This document shows positions 22,798 to 34,445 of a DNA stretch of 64,000 nt, one piece after another (the first letter of the stretch is position 1; each line of letters opens with the position of its first letter). The notes beneath the pieces were generated by a model. It saw only the letters and a list, made by a program, of their open reading frames with translations. It made no database searches and was not told the origin of the DNA. A program made the translations under genes and the position numbers. The DNA comes from Nectonema munidae (Eukaryota > Nematomorpha > Nectonematoida > Nectonematidae): contig JAUIRK010000182.1 in the NCBI GenBank assembly GCA_030549495.1, forward strand, positions 1 through 64,000, in the 5' to 3' direction.

Positions 22798-22905
22798 CCG
22801 AATGAGGTATATCAAATCTTACATCTAGCAAAATATGAACTGATAGGTTGGAGATGAATCATTGCGGTATACAGGTTGGAGATGAACCATCGTAGTATAC
22901 AGCTA
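22798..22905 (+). repeat. partial SINE body and 28-bp repeats, second copy
   Basis: It repeats GAATGAGGTATATCAAATC and the TATACAGGTTGGAGATG units of the SINE at 16556-16845, without the tRNA-like head. Confidence 0.6.
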
Positions 22906-24612
22906 TATAGGTAATAACTTATGTCAACTCATGTAATAACTCTCTCCTTTGTCATGCCTCCTTTGTTTTTATATCATAACTTGCGAATACATACCACATG
23001 TAACAATTGAGAGTATCTTTTACACTTTTGATCTTCAACTCAAAGAGAGGGTCAAGAGTAAATGCCTCCTAAATTCTAACCTTGATAAGGTTACGTGTAT
23101 ACATATATCATATATAACGTAGTGAAATTTTTGATTGAAAACAATAATATATACTTAAATTAACTATTTTTCAAATCAAAAATGATGAAAAAATAGATTG
23201 TATATTCAAATCCAGTATAAAATTTGCAACATTTTGACGTATCGCACGCCATATTGGCATCTAATTTAAGAAAAATATTCAAAACGGACCCTTTCCGTTT
23301 AGGAAAGGTCCAATCATCTTATTCCGATAGTAACAAATTGGTTAGAAGGTAGATTAACGCAAGATGTAATGAAGTGAATGAACATCAATAAATACACGTG
23401 GTAAAGAAAAGCATGAGGATTAAGCGTATTGTAAATCAATATTAACCTCGACAGTGTTCATTCATCTATGTTCGATACAATCTTAGTGGATGATACGATG
23501 AGTGAAGAAAATGCAAGTGGAGATGACTGATGAGTTGCATAAAAATATTTAAATGTCAAAATTTTCTAATTAGATTAAAATATTTTCATTAGTGAATAGG
23601 CTAAGAACACTCCCACTACTAGAGGATTTGATTAGTACAAGTTTTGAGCTTGTCAAAGCATCTCGGCCTATATGAATGCCTCCGGAGCTTTGCCAAGCTC
23701 CCAATATATATGACAACTAGGACGAAATTGCCAATTTTATTAACGTTATCACACAAGGCAAGCCAATCCAACACTAGAGATTCTGATTCTCAATTCGAAA
23801 ATGTGAAATTAGACTGAGAATACTCGATCCTCGAGACTTTTCTTGAGAAAATAAAATAAAAGTTATAACACCAACTTAAAAAGTAAAACTGATATTTTTT
23901 TTAAAAAAATTGTTCCAAAAATTTAAAGCATTAATTTTTTGAGATAAAATCTTTTATACAATTGGAAATTTTCTATCACATTCACAAAGTTTAGATTGTA
24001 TAGATAGCAAATCATTTTACAATAGTTGCAAGATATTTTCATATTTTAAAACAGAGTTTCTCAGCCCTGGGTTGATCTCCCACTTTTTGGCGAATATTGA
24101 ATTCAAGTATAGGCAATTTTTTAGAAAAGAGTTTCGCAATGTTTAAGCAAATATTCAAATATTTAAAAAAAAACTGAGTTTTACATAAGAATTTAATGTA
24201 ATAAAAATTTCAATCGAAGAGAAATTTTTCCTAATCGTAAATCTGAGCTGAAAGATTTCATATTCTTCACAATTAAGGACTTAAACTAAAAATTGAAGAA
24301 GGGGTTTTCAATCCTTTTAGGGGATCTGTAGAAGAAAATTTTGAGGAAGTGTTTATCAAACTTAAATGGAATGAAAGAATTCAAATCAAAGTTTGAGAGG
24401 TGAAATATTTTTTCAATTTTTTTTATTTGATAGTGAGAAATTTTTAATTCTTTAGAATCTCACCGGTCGCTTTAAAGAAAAATTGAGAAAGCCTGATTTG
24501 GAAGTTTCAATCATATTTTAAATTTTAAGATTTTTTATTTTCGATTGAATCAAGAAGCAGAAAAATTTTGGAAGTATCGGGAAATGAGACTCGAAAAATC
24601 TAGAGATAGACA
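22906..24612. other. AT-rich stretch without a supported gene
   Basis: Only a small hairpin near 23284-23310 (GGACCCTTTCC against GGAAAGGTCC, one mismatch or bulge) stands out. No transposon end or gene was recognised. Confidence 0.35.
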
Positions 24613-24886
24613 CCATATCCAAAACATGTTTCGAACTTTTTGGGTTTCATTAGTAAGATGCAAGTTGCTACTCACATTTCTGTGAATCGAAGTGAGACTC
24701 AATGGTGAGGGTGAACACTGGACAGTACTTTTCCAACGCCTAAACCGTTAAGCCACAGATGCCTGCATGGAAATTGCACTGTCCACTTTCACTTCTGGTC
24801 TCACAGTTAGATATACAGAAATGTGAATAGCTATCTGCATCTAACAGATGAGACTGCAAAAGTTTGAAATCGATCTTGGATATATG
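24613..24886. mobile_element. foldback element, about 275 bp imperfect palindrome
   Basis: The left arm (24613-24735) and right arm (24768-24886) are inverted copies with roughly three quarters identity by eye. They share CATATCCAA, AAACTTTT-like and CTCACATTTCTGTGA-like blocks, and GGACAGTACTTTTCCA against GGACAGTGCAATTTCCA. The centre, read on the minus strand, has a tRNA box-A-like TGTGGCTTAACGGTTTAGGC. It may be a MITE or a palindromic SINE derivative. Confidence 0.6.
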
Positions 24887-25678
24887 CTTGCAATTTGTGA
24901 TAAATACGTCAATTAAATTGACTTTAAAATTGTTAAATTATTGACTTTTTATAGTTAAAAATATTCTAAAAGACAAAATTGAACTAAAAGCAAAAGACAT
25001 TTTAAAATGAAAGTTATACTTAAAAAGATATATAGTAATATATCATTTTTATAGGAAATAACTTTAAGAAAATATGTATTTTATATTGAAGATTGAATTA
25101 TTTAATTAGTAAAAATATTTTGTTAAGATAACTAGAATTATATTAAAATATAAAATAGTTTATGAGAAACAATGTAAAATTATCTATTTTTGCCAAAACT
25201 TTTTTTTGTAATAATTTTGGTTCTGCATAATTATAGATTTTAGATACTCAATTTTATTTTTAAACGTAATTCCGTCTTGAATAATTTTTATTAAACAGTT
25301 TTGTCACTTAGAATATTTTGAAACTTCGATGCGTAGAGTAAATCTTAAGAATTTAAATCTTTTGAAGCTCAGGTTTGAAAACGAATAGTCTGGTATCTTT
25401 TAATTTTATATAATTCAAAGCACAATATTTTATTTTATAGGACACTGGTACACCATTGTGCTTGAAGGGATCAAAAGAAATGTATTTATGACAAAAAATA
25501 TTGACCTTTTACAAAATAATTGACTTTCTTCAACCAATCTCAAAAACGTGTTAATTGAAAAACATGGACTTTATTGACTACTGCCATGGTGATAAACGTC
25601 AATCAAATTACTTAGTAATCGTCATCATCACCTCCTTCAGTAAAAATTTACATCACACCTTTCCTTTGTGCACAAAGC
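24887..25678. other. AT-rich stretch upstream of the membrane-protein gene
   Basis: Nothing was recognised apart from the core promoter candidate at its right end. Confidence 0.35.
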
Positions 25679-25688
25679 AATATATATA
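25679..25688 (+). promoter_or_regulatory. TATA-box candidate
   Basis: AATATATATA lies about 250 bases upstream of the chosen start of the 25936 gene. In AT-rich DNA this is weak evidence, and no initiator was picked. Confidence 0.25.
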
Positions 25689-25935
25689 GGCAGTGCTATC
25701 TATGTCTATACAACAAAACACACGCATGAAATTTATTTCGTATCAAGGCAACGACGCTATCTCTTTCATGCATGCCAATTGCCAATCAAATCACAGTATT
25801 TAATCGCATTATTTCATTGGTTGATATTTATGTGGTATTTGTTGTATATTGTCCTCATTCTTTTAAACGAATGTATAAGAATGGACGCACTTCACTTTTC
25901 AAATTATCACGATGGATATATACCAATATATAAAT

Positions 25936-27309
25936 ATGCGTTTTATAACGCTGCAAATGTTTCTTTTCTTGGTTTTCCTCACGTTTGCCTATACAAAAGG
26001 TAATACTTACGGAAATCCCCTAAAAAAAGTTGTAATAGTAATTGAGGAAGTTGATTACGCAAAAGATATCGAGATGCCTATGGATAATTTGGAGCACGAA
26101 ATGAGTGACATGCTTTACACGCTAGTTTTAAAAGTGTCCCGCTCTCCAACATACAGATATGTCTATGAGAAACGCTATTATTTGTTACATATATTTACTT
26201 TAATGATGAGTTTTGTCCTAGTAACGAATTTGATAAGAATCATCTATAAAAGATTAACTAAAAAAAAGGTAAATGGAAATGATTTGAGAGAGATTGTTAT
26301 TGAAGATACACAAAGAGAAAATAGTAGAAGTTTTAATTTGGATAATATTCAATCAAATAACTTTGAAAAAGTTGAAGAATCTAAGAATACAGAAGTAACA
26401 CGCGTTTTTAATCAATTATTTTCAAGTAATTTAAATTTAACTGCACAAAATGAAGCATTCAAAGGTAATATTGAAAGTAAAACAAATTATTTATCCAATT
26501 CTCCACAACCAGAAATATTTGAAAATGAAGAAAATCAAGCGAATACACATAGAGAAAATGCAACAAATAAATACATTGCAAAAAATTTTGGAATAAGCAA
26601 ATCTTCACCATTAATATTTGAAAGAAAATATATTAATGGTGAAAAATTTCCCTCGGTAAAAATGAATTTAAGTGAAAGTAATATAAATACATATAAACAA
26701 TATGGCAGATACCCTCTTATTGCTCATCTTGAAAATTGTCTTTGTATAGAACCTAAATTAACTTATGAAACAGAAGAAAATGAAGTGGATAAGAGAGAAA
26801 AGGAAAGGAAGGAATTCATTTCAACAATTAAAAATAATATAGAACTGTATAAAACATATAATGAGTTTAAAGAAAAGAGAAGAACAAAGGAATATAAAAA
26901 TGTGATAAATTTATGTAAGTCGATTAAAAGAAAGAGAGACACGTTGCATTCAATAATATGCCCAGAAAGTTTAATTGAAATTCAATCATCAAAAGATCAA
27001 AACAAAAATCCTCAAACAGAGGTCATAATTGAAAGTACACATATAAAAAAACTATCAAGGAAATCAATGTGCTCAATTCAAGATAATACAATCAACGTTG
27101 ACAAGGAGACAAGTACAAAAACAAGAGTTGTTAGTGGTAAAAAATTTGTCAAGAAAGATAAAAAAAATTTCAAAAAACTAAAATCTATATTTTCATCAAC
27201 GAAAAAAAGTGAAGACGTTAAATCTTCTTCCAAACCAGAAAGAAAAATAAAAGATTGCTTTCCTTTTTTTAAAAAAACTTTTAAGCCCCGAAATTTTTTT
27301 AATATTTAA
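25936..27309 (+). CDS. unrecognised single-pass membrane protein with lysine-rich tail
   Basis: A single open frame, 465 codons from ATG 25912 or 457 from ATG 25936. I prefer 25936 because MRFITLQMFLFLVFLTFAYT then forms a good signal peptide directly from the start. Counting from 25912, residues 31-89 would be the outside part, residues 90-111 (YYLLHIFTLMMSFVLVTNLI) form one membrane segment followed by IYKRLTKKK, and about 350 residues form the inside tail. The tail is rich in Asn, Glu, Lys and Ser, with a very basic end (KKFVKKDKKNFKKLKS). This is the topology of a type I membrane protein. AATAAA follows at 27367. I recognise no family. The length of the uninterrupted frame in such AT-rich DNA makes it the best host gene here. 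Confidence 0.65.
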   Translation: MRFITLQMFLFLVFLTFAYTKGNTYGNPLKKVVIVIEEVDYAKDIEMPMDNLEHEMSDMLYTLVLKVSRSPTYRYVYEKRYYLLHIFTLMMSFVLVTNLIRIIYKRLTKKKVNGNDLREIVIEDTQRENSRSFNLDNIQSNNFEKVEESKNTEVTRVFNQLFSSNLNLTAQNEAFKGNIESKTNYLSNSPQPEIFENEENQANTHRENATNKYIAKNFGISKSSPLIFERKYINGEKFPSVKMNLSESNINTYKQYGRYPLIAHLENCLCIEPKLTYETEENEVDKREKERKEFISTIKNNIELYKTYNEFKEKRRTKEYKNVINLCKSIKRKRDTLHSIICPESLIEIQSSKDQNKNPQTEVIIESTHIKKLSRKSMCSIQDNTINVDKETSTKTRVVSGKKFVKKDKKNFKKLKSIFSSTKKSEDVKSSSKPERKIKDCFPFFKKTFKPRNFFNI

Positions 27310-27366
27310 GTCTCTCTCTTTTCAAAGCTGTTGATTTTACAAATGTTGTATAAGACACGAATAGAA

Positions 27367-27372
27367 AATAAA
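27367..27372 (+). terminator. polyadenylation signal AATAAA
   Basis: AATAAA 58 bases after the TAA of the membrane-protein gene, in the expected range. Confidence 0.45.
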
Positions 27373-27489
27373 GAAAAGTATAGATTTGTTTAAGGACTGT
27401 AAAAGTTATTATAGAGAAAAAAAGAAATGAAAAAAACTTTAAAGGATATTTTAAGGCTGCCTAATTAATCCAATAGAAATTAAGGAAAT

Positions 27490-27780
27490 TCAAAGCTTTT
27501 GCTAAGGACTCTAAGAGTCATGAAATAGTAAAATCGAAATCAAGAAAATTCAAAACTTTTGCTAAGGACTGTAAGGGGTCGTTCACAATTGACGTCAACT
27601 AAAACGGGGGGGGGGGGCGGTATCCAAAGTTGACATAAGTCAATTTTGTTAAGTGATGATATATCTAAAAGTTGACATGAGGGGGGGAGGGGGTTGAAAT
27701 TTATCAAAAAAAGGTTGACGTCAATTGTGAACGACCCCTAAGAGTTTTGAAAGGGTTAGGGTTAGAGTTAGGTAATCATT
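27490..27780. repeat. 60-bp direct repeat, second copy interrupted by a MITE
   Basis: TTTTGCTAAGGACTCTAAGA begins near 27498 and recurs 60 bases on. The second copy is broken after GGACTGTAA by the MITE at 27575-27738 and resumes with GAGTTTTGAAA. Confidence 0.65.
27575..27738. mobile_element. PIF/Harbinger-type (ISL2EU-like) MITE
   Basis: The terminal inverted repeats are perfect for at least 25 bases, starting GGGGTCGTTCACAATTGACG. They are flanked by TAA at 27572-27574 and 27739-27741, a 3-bp target duplication. A long G run lies close inside the left end. The 164-bp element has no gene. Confidence 0.75.
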
Positions 27781-27909
27781 TTAAGAGAGATACATTTTTT
27801 ATAGGATTATTGAAAGGAAAAATTGCGTAATATTTTGCTAAAGAAAGGAAATTGCTAAAAAATAACCTGACTCGCATTATTTAGGCCAGTTTAACATAGT
27901 TTGTGAACA

Positions 27910-28152
27910 TTGCCGTGCAATCAAATTTCCAACAGAATCTTTTCAGAATTTGTTCTTTCTGTAGGAAATGGACAACTACCGGCTAACTATAACGACCCTT
28001 TCAAAGATTGTATTGAAATACCAAATGAATATTTGTCATCTAAAAGGGATAATGCTTACTTCTGTTTTAAAGACCTTTTCAGGCCATTAAATTTCAGGTG
28101 TATCAAGCTCACGAACAAGATATCACAAAGTGAACCCAAGAGTTGTAGGTAA
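27910..28152 (+). pseudogene. possible Helitron/PIF1-type helicase scrap
   Basis: An 80-codon plus-strand frame with FSEFVLSVGNGQLP, then CIEIPNEYLS, resembles the FxxxLLxIGxGxxP...I.IP stretch near the C-terminal half of PIF1-like helicases carried by Helitrons. No Walker motifs are present, so only a scrap remains. The match is by eye. Confidence 0.4.
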
Positions 28153-28779
28153 AAATACTTGAAAACAGAAATGATAGAAAAAGGGTGTTAAAAATCAAGC
28201 AAATGAAGAATTAGGGAAATCTAAAACGAAAAGTTAGAAAACAGGCAAAAACTTATGTGAGAAGTGAAACAGAGAGTAGTGAGATAAAGAATTAGTATAG
28301 TCGAAGCGAAACAGGCAACAATGAGTGTGAGATTTCTGGCTCACATGATACCCCCGCCTTAGGGCGGATAATACCAATATGGGGGGACCTGTATTCCAGA
28401 TAGAGTAATTTAAAATGCATTTATACATACGCATACCTGCAGGTAGACTTGGAATAATAAACAAGAAATCACATTCTCTGAAATACACATGTAAAATGCA
28501 GGGATAAAAACCACCGTGTTTAGCTTATGCAGTTTACCGTACCTTTATCACTGTTTTTGATTGATTTTCCACAAAAAATAAGCTTGACCATTTTCTGGTG
28601 TTTATTTCGTTTGAAAATCAATCAAAACCTGCCAAAAAGGAGAATCGTTTAAGGGGTAATATTTTTTAATGAAAAGCAATCAAATTTGTTAATAAAAAGA
28701 GATTTAAAATGCTACTTACATCAAAATTGTTTTTATCAACTATATTTATTTTTTTTATATACTTTTTTAATTAATTGTG
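28153..28779. other. stretch without a supported gene
   Basis: It contains an inverted pair TTTTGATTGATTTT / AAAATCAATCAAAA near 28557-28626 and a short CCGCCTTAGGGCGG palindrome near 28354. No gene was recognised. Confidence 0.35.
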
Positions 28780-28960
28780 TTAGACATTCCTAAAGCGGTT
28801 TATATAAACCTTTGGAAGCTAACCTCATCCATGACAATTTTATCTATAATTTTACTAAACTTGATCTATACAAAAATATGTATTTTCTTTTTATTAAAGA
28901 TCCTGTTAATGTTTTGAATAAAGTTCTTCTTCTTCTTCTTCTTCTTTTTCTTCTTCTTCT
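28780..28960 (+). mobile_element. LINE 3' end with (TTC)n tail
   Basis: It shares AAGCGGTTTATATAAACC and TTTGGAAGCTAAC with the 3' UTR of the LINE at 34690-39331 (near 39150), then AATAAA and a long (TTC)n tail. It is a severely 5'-truncated copy. Confidence 0.65.
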
Positions 28961-28967
28961 TATAATT

Positions 28968-29059
28968 AGCCGCTCGCCAGGACGGTTCGATCTTAATTTA
29001 CTTACACTCTACCAATGTTCCTATGTTTCGAGCGAAGCGAGAAACGACAATGAGACCGG
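28968..29059 (+). mobile_element. possible Helitron-like 3' terminus
   Basis: GTTTCGAGCGAAGCGAGAAAC, able to fold as an imperfect hairpin, is followed by GAGACCGGCTAG and then T. A second copy at 44130-44176 ends CCCGGCTAA before T. Conserved ends of the form hairpin then CTRR|T are the Helitron 3' signature. Only two copies are available, so this is suggestive. Confidence 0.35.
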
Positions 29060-30014
29060 CTAGTCACATATAATTTACATCCTTACTCTATGCTTTTTAC
29101 AAAAATACGTGGAAGATTTCGTCAAAAAAGGAGTCGCCTTTGAGAATTATAATTTTGTTGGAAGATAAAAAGTTAGCTAATTTCAGTGTAATCTGAGATG
29201 GAGTTAATATTCCATGTAACTCAGACGACCTTAAGTCTTCAATAACTTTTCTCTTGAAGTTATATTATATTTTGTACTTATCCTATACAAAATGTTACCA
29301 GTTGTTGGGTTTTTTCCAAAGATACGTTCTCAAAGATGAAGCAAAATTCTTCAAATCATCAAATTTCATTAAATTTGAAAAAAATTTCAATGATTTAAAT
29401 AAAGTTTTTGCTTTCTTAATTTTTATATTCTAAATAATTTGGATAGGGGTAAACCTGAAAGAAAACATATTTTCAAACAAAAATAGTTTCAATCACATTT
29501 AAACATAACTTGAACACTATACTAAAGCAGACGCGTACCCATGGTATTTTTTTAAGAAAGATGTGACAAAAATTTTTTGAAAAATACCCTATAATGGATG
29601 TTCTAATTATTGTAAAAAATAAAAATTGAAGTATGTTTTCCCTTCCCTGATTCAATTTTTTTTACTTTTTTTTTGGGCAAATAAAATTTTCCCCCGTCTG
29701 TAGATACGTCCCTAATTGAAAGTGTTTACGTGTTTTAAAATAAAGCACGTTTAAAACAGGAACGGTGAAAAACGTTTGGAAAGAATTTAAAACATTTTTT
29801 GAAATGTTTACTACTTAGATGTGTTTAGAGCTAAAGGCGTTTAAAAAAACGGGACAAAGGACGCGTCTGAAATATATTTAGAATCTAAATGTTGTTTTTA
29901 GAGTGACTCAAAAAGGTATATCAATTTTAGTTGTTTTTTTTGAATTTTCGACTAAAATGGTATTTTAATTACCAAGAATAGTAATTTTATGGACGGTACA
30001 GTAAGCATTTAAAG
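29060..30014. other. stretch without a supported gene
   Basis: A weak inverted pair (CAGACGCGTACCC at 29528 against AGGGACGTATCTA inverted at 29712) may mark an old hAT MITE, but no target duplication matches. The rest is unassigned. Confidence 0.3.
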
Positions 30015-30075
30015 CAGGTGTCGCAAACTCAAATTACCTGAGGGCCACTAAGGGAAAAGTAAAGGGGAGGCCGGC
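30015..30075 (+). mobile_element. hAT-type terminus
   Basis: CAGGTGTCGCAAACTC followed by GAGGGCCACT and GGCCGGCCACAT is typical of hAT element ends. No partner end was found to the right. Confidence 0.45.
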
Positions 30076-31125
30076 CACATAACATATTCAACAAAACAAG
30101 GTTTCGTTTATTAAAAAAAGTACAAGTGTACAATATTCTAAATCTTTATTAACAGCATTTAAAATAAAAACATATCTTTAAACTGATTCCTGTTATCTTC
30201 TAGTAACTAGCCTTTGTTGCCTGAGACCTGGTTGCGCTTACTCTTGCACATATGTGACATATATGGCTTGAGACAGGGAGCCTCTCTCTTTGCCTATATA
30301 TTTTGTTTGCCTCTTTCAAATATAACAGAAATTTAAAGTTTAAATTTATCAAATATTTGTTTTTTGTTTGATTAAGTTTTAAATAAAATATTGAAACTTA
30401 CATCAATAGAAAATAACTCCAAATTAAAAACATGATAAATAGAGATGTATTTTATGTGATTACGATGTACTTTTGCGTTTACAAAAATTAAGTTGATATT
30501 TTAAATAATATATATCCATAGAACCCACTCTTATTTCATTCATCATTTTTTGAAAAAAACAATTTTAAAAATATAAAAAATATTTCACAAAAACATATGC
30601 CATATTTTTAATCCTCAAACTTGATTTTTAAACATTTAAATTAAATGTTCATGTTTTAAAATTTTTAATTGCAATTTGAAATCTACTATTGCCATTTTGA
30701 AGTTTAAAAAGTTATAGTTTGAAAGTATAACCTTCTAGAAAAATTAGTTTCTATATTAATTAAAATATTGAAAATGAAACTAAATAAATTGAAAAAATTT
30801 ATTTAAAAAGTTATGAAGCACACTCATCAATTAAATAAACAATATTCATAATTATTTTTCCTGAAATTAATCTTTCTATCATGTTTTGTTCTAAGGATAA
30901 TATAAATCAACATCTAAAATTTCTCTTTGTTTGCAAAGTTTATATTTACATTTAACGCCATCTAGATTTCTTTTTATATACTTGAAATGAAGCCTTCTCT
31001 GCATCTTCATGAGTACTCAATGCCTTTGCTATTGATTCACTAATGGATGGATGCACTGTACCATGTATTATTATTAGTAGTTGTAACTAATAAAGTTAGT
31101 AAAGTCACGGTTTACTATTCCAAAA
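30076..31125. other. AT-rich stretch, probably internal or decayed transposon sequence
   Basis: No frame can be supported. It ends where the satellite-bearing piggyBac copy 2 begins abruptly. Confidence 0.3.
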
Positions 31126-31309
31126 TACCTTATAACTTAGGATCTATATTATATAATACACTGAAAATTTATAATTATATACAGTTTGGAACGCATAACA
31201 CTTTATGTATTTAATTTTTTCAATAATCATGGCTACTTTTTAGAAAATGTCAATCAAAATTTTGATTGATCAAAAATGTATCTAATAAAATATACCTTCA
31301 AATTTTACA

Positions 31310-32320
31310 TAAAATATATGTTTTTATACTAAATCGGTCATGCTGTTTTCATTTCTGGACTCATTTTTTACATTTAGGATCTGTAAATACCTATAAGTGT
31401 TAATCAAATTTGCGGTTTAGTTCTGAAAATTATCTCCAAAAACATTCATTCAAATTTTACAATGAAATATATGTGTTATACTAAATCGGTCATAGTGGTT
31501 TCATTTCTGGACTCATTTTTTACGTTTAAGATGTGAAAATACCTATAAGTGTTAATTAAATTTGCGGTTTTCTTCTAAAAATTGTCTCCAAAAACATTCA
31601 TTCAAATTTTACAATTAAATATATGTTTTTATACCAAATCAACCATGCTAGTTTCATTTATGGACTTAATTTTTGCAGTTTGAATTTGAAAATACATATA
31701 AGTATCAATCAAATTTGCGTTTAGTTCTAAAATTTGTTTTCAAAAATATTGATTCAAAATTTACGTGAAATATATATTTTTATAGCAAATAGATCATGAT
31801 GATTTCATTTCTGAACCCAGTTTTCGCATTTAGAGGTTTTACTGCTAGTGTCAATCAAATTTGCGGTTTATGTCATAAAACTATATCCCAAAATATTCTC
31901 TCTAATTTAACATGAAATATATGTTTTTATACCAATTCGACCATGATAATTTTTATTTCTGAAATCATTTTTTACATTTAGAGGTTTTAAATGTCTGAAA
32001 GTATCAATCAAATGTTCGATTTACGTCTAATGTCTACAGAAATATTTTTGAAATTTAAATAAAATATCTGTTTTTATGCCAAATGGAAGATGCTGGTTTC
32101 ATTTTTGGACTCAGTTTTGGCATTTATTGTTTTAAAATATCTAAAAGCTTCAATCAGATTTGCGGTTTACTTCTAGATACTGTCTTTAAAAATATTTTCA
32201 AAAAAATAAAATATCTGTTTTATACCAAATCGACAATGCTTATTTTATTTCTTTACTGGATTTTAGATAATACGGTTAAAAATATCTCGAAGTGGCAATT
32301 GAATTAGTAATGTATGCCTG
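31310..32320. repeat. satellite array A in copy 2, 7 monomers of 146-153 bp
   Basis: Motif AAATCGGTCATGCTG and its variants recur at the spacing stated for the element. The last three monomers align in order with the last three of copy 1. Confidence 0.85.
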
Positions 32321-33299
32321 AAAATCAGTTCTGTAAAAAATTTTCCAAAAATGGCTGCATATTAGATATATAGTGAAAATATACTTTTTTTGTATATTTT
32401 AGGTTATAATACTTTTTACAATCATCTTGAGTATGAAATATTTATTTTAAAAAAACAAAACGTATTATAAAATCTTTTGAAAATTTGTATGAGAGAAGGG
32501 ACCAAGTTGAAAACTAATTTAAAAGAGAACATGTGATCAAAACAAATAATTAAAAAAAATATGTATCTTGACTAAATGGAAGATTTACCATATTCTAATG
32601 AACTAGGAAGTGGTTTAATTATATAATAGATGCTTCAAAATATTTTGACTGTGAAAAAAAGTTCTTCTTTTACAAATGAAAAATATTTAAATCTATAGCT
32701 TATCATATAGGATTACAATTAACATTTAGCTAAGATGGGTAGGAAATCTGAAAATTTAGAATAGGTCAGATTTATCAAAAATGGCACAGATGCCAATATG
32801 TGAGAATTTAGTCACTATCAAGATATTTTTAATTTAAATTGAATTTGTCCAACTTTTTCCTTTTACGTCAAAGAAATAATTTTTTAGATGAAGAACGTTG
32901 ACAACTTTTTGAAATTGAACAATGAACATCACGAATGATTCATAAAAAAATTTTTTTGAAATGAGATTGGTTGACAAATATTCAGGCCTGATAATAAAAT
33001 ACACGATACTGATAAAAAAGTCTAAGATCATCAAGATGATTCTTTAATCAGAATGCTTTGAGAGAGGAATAAAGTCATTTTATCCTTATAAAAAAATTTT
33101 CGAACACACATTGAAGAACATAAATTTCTAATGAAAAAAGAGCTACCAAGAAAGGATCATCATGGAATGAATAGCAAAATTACATACTGTAAATTATAAT
33201 ATGACGTAGAGACTACAAGTCGATAACAAATTTGTAGCCAAAAAGATGGAGGTCCTATCGAGTTACATAAGTTACTGTAGAATGAAATATTTTGAGTGA

Positions 33300-34445
33300 A
33301 TTATCGATTTTTTTGACAGGTTTTATTGATTTTATAAAAAATGACATCACCATTAAATTCTACATAGTTTAAATGTATAAAAAATTTTATAAGAATAAAA
33401 ATTTTAATTTTGACATGGGCTGTCATATTTAAATTATTTTGTCAGGTTTGACTAATTTTTTATAATAAAAAAAAGAATATAACCAGTAAACACAGCCTAC
33501 TTGAAAATGGGTATATGTGTGTAAAATGCCATACACGGTAAACTTCATAACCTCCCTATACTTTCTATTAAACGTAATTGTCTAATTCAAAAAACTGTGC
33601 CTGATACTTTTTTTTTGGGATAAATCAATTTTTTGACAGTTTTGATTAATTTTTATAAAAAAATGGATATCACTACTGAATTATGCATGCTTAAAAATGG
33701 GTATATATGTGTAAAAAACATTATATTATAACTTAGATAAAAAGTTTCTTTTTAAGATGAGCTGTCATATATAAATCAATGCTTTGATAACTTTAATTGA
33801 TTTTTATAAAAAAAAATGAATATCGCTGAATTCAGCCTACTTGAAAATGGGTGTAAATGTGTAAAAAACATTATATAATTATTTAGATAAAAAGTTTTTT
33901 TTTGAGATGAGCTGTCACATTTAGATCAATTTTTTGACAGGTTTGATTGATTTTCATAAAAAATAAATATCACTACTGAATTCAGCATATTTGAAAATGG
34001 GTATACATGTGTAAAAAACTTTATATAATTATTTAGATAAAAAGTTCCTTTTTGAGATGAGCTGTCACATTTAGATCAATCTTTTGACAGGTTTGAATGA
34101 TTTTCATAAAAAATGAATATCACCACTGAATTCAGCATATTTGAAAATGGGTATACATGTGTAAAAAACTTTATATAATTATTTAAATAAAAAGTTCCTT
34201 TTTGAGATGAGATGCCACATTTAGATCAATTTTTTGACAGGTTTGATTGATTTTCATAAAAAATGAATATCACCACTGAATTCAGCATATTTGAAAATGG
34301 GTATACATGTGTAAAAAACTTTATATAATTATTTAAATAAAAAGTTCCTTTTTGAGATGAGCTGTCAAATATAAATCAATTTTTTGCCAGGTTTGATTGA
34401 TTTTTATAAAAAAATGGACATCACCACTGAATTAAGAATTGTTGA
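33300..34445. repeat. satellite array B in copy 2, about 8 monomers of 150 bp
   Basis: TTGACAG recurs at 33934, 34084 and 34234, with the variant TTGCCAG at 34384, exactly 150 bases apart. Earlier monomers are more diverged, which suggests that expansion happened at the right side. Confidence 0.85.

Noticed and set aside
29528-29712. hAT MITE from weakly similar inverted ends
   Set aside because: The ends match only partly and no 8-bp target duplication is present.
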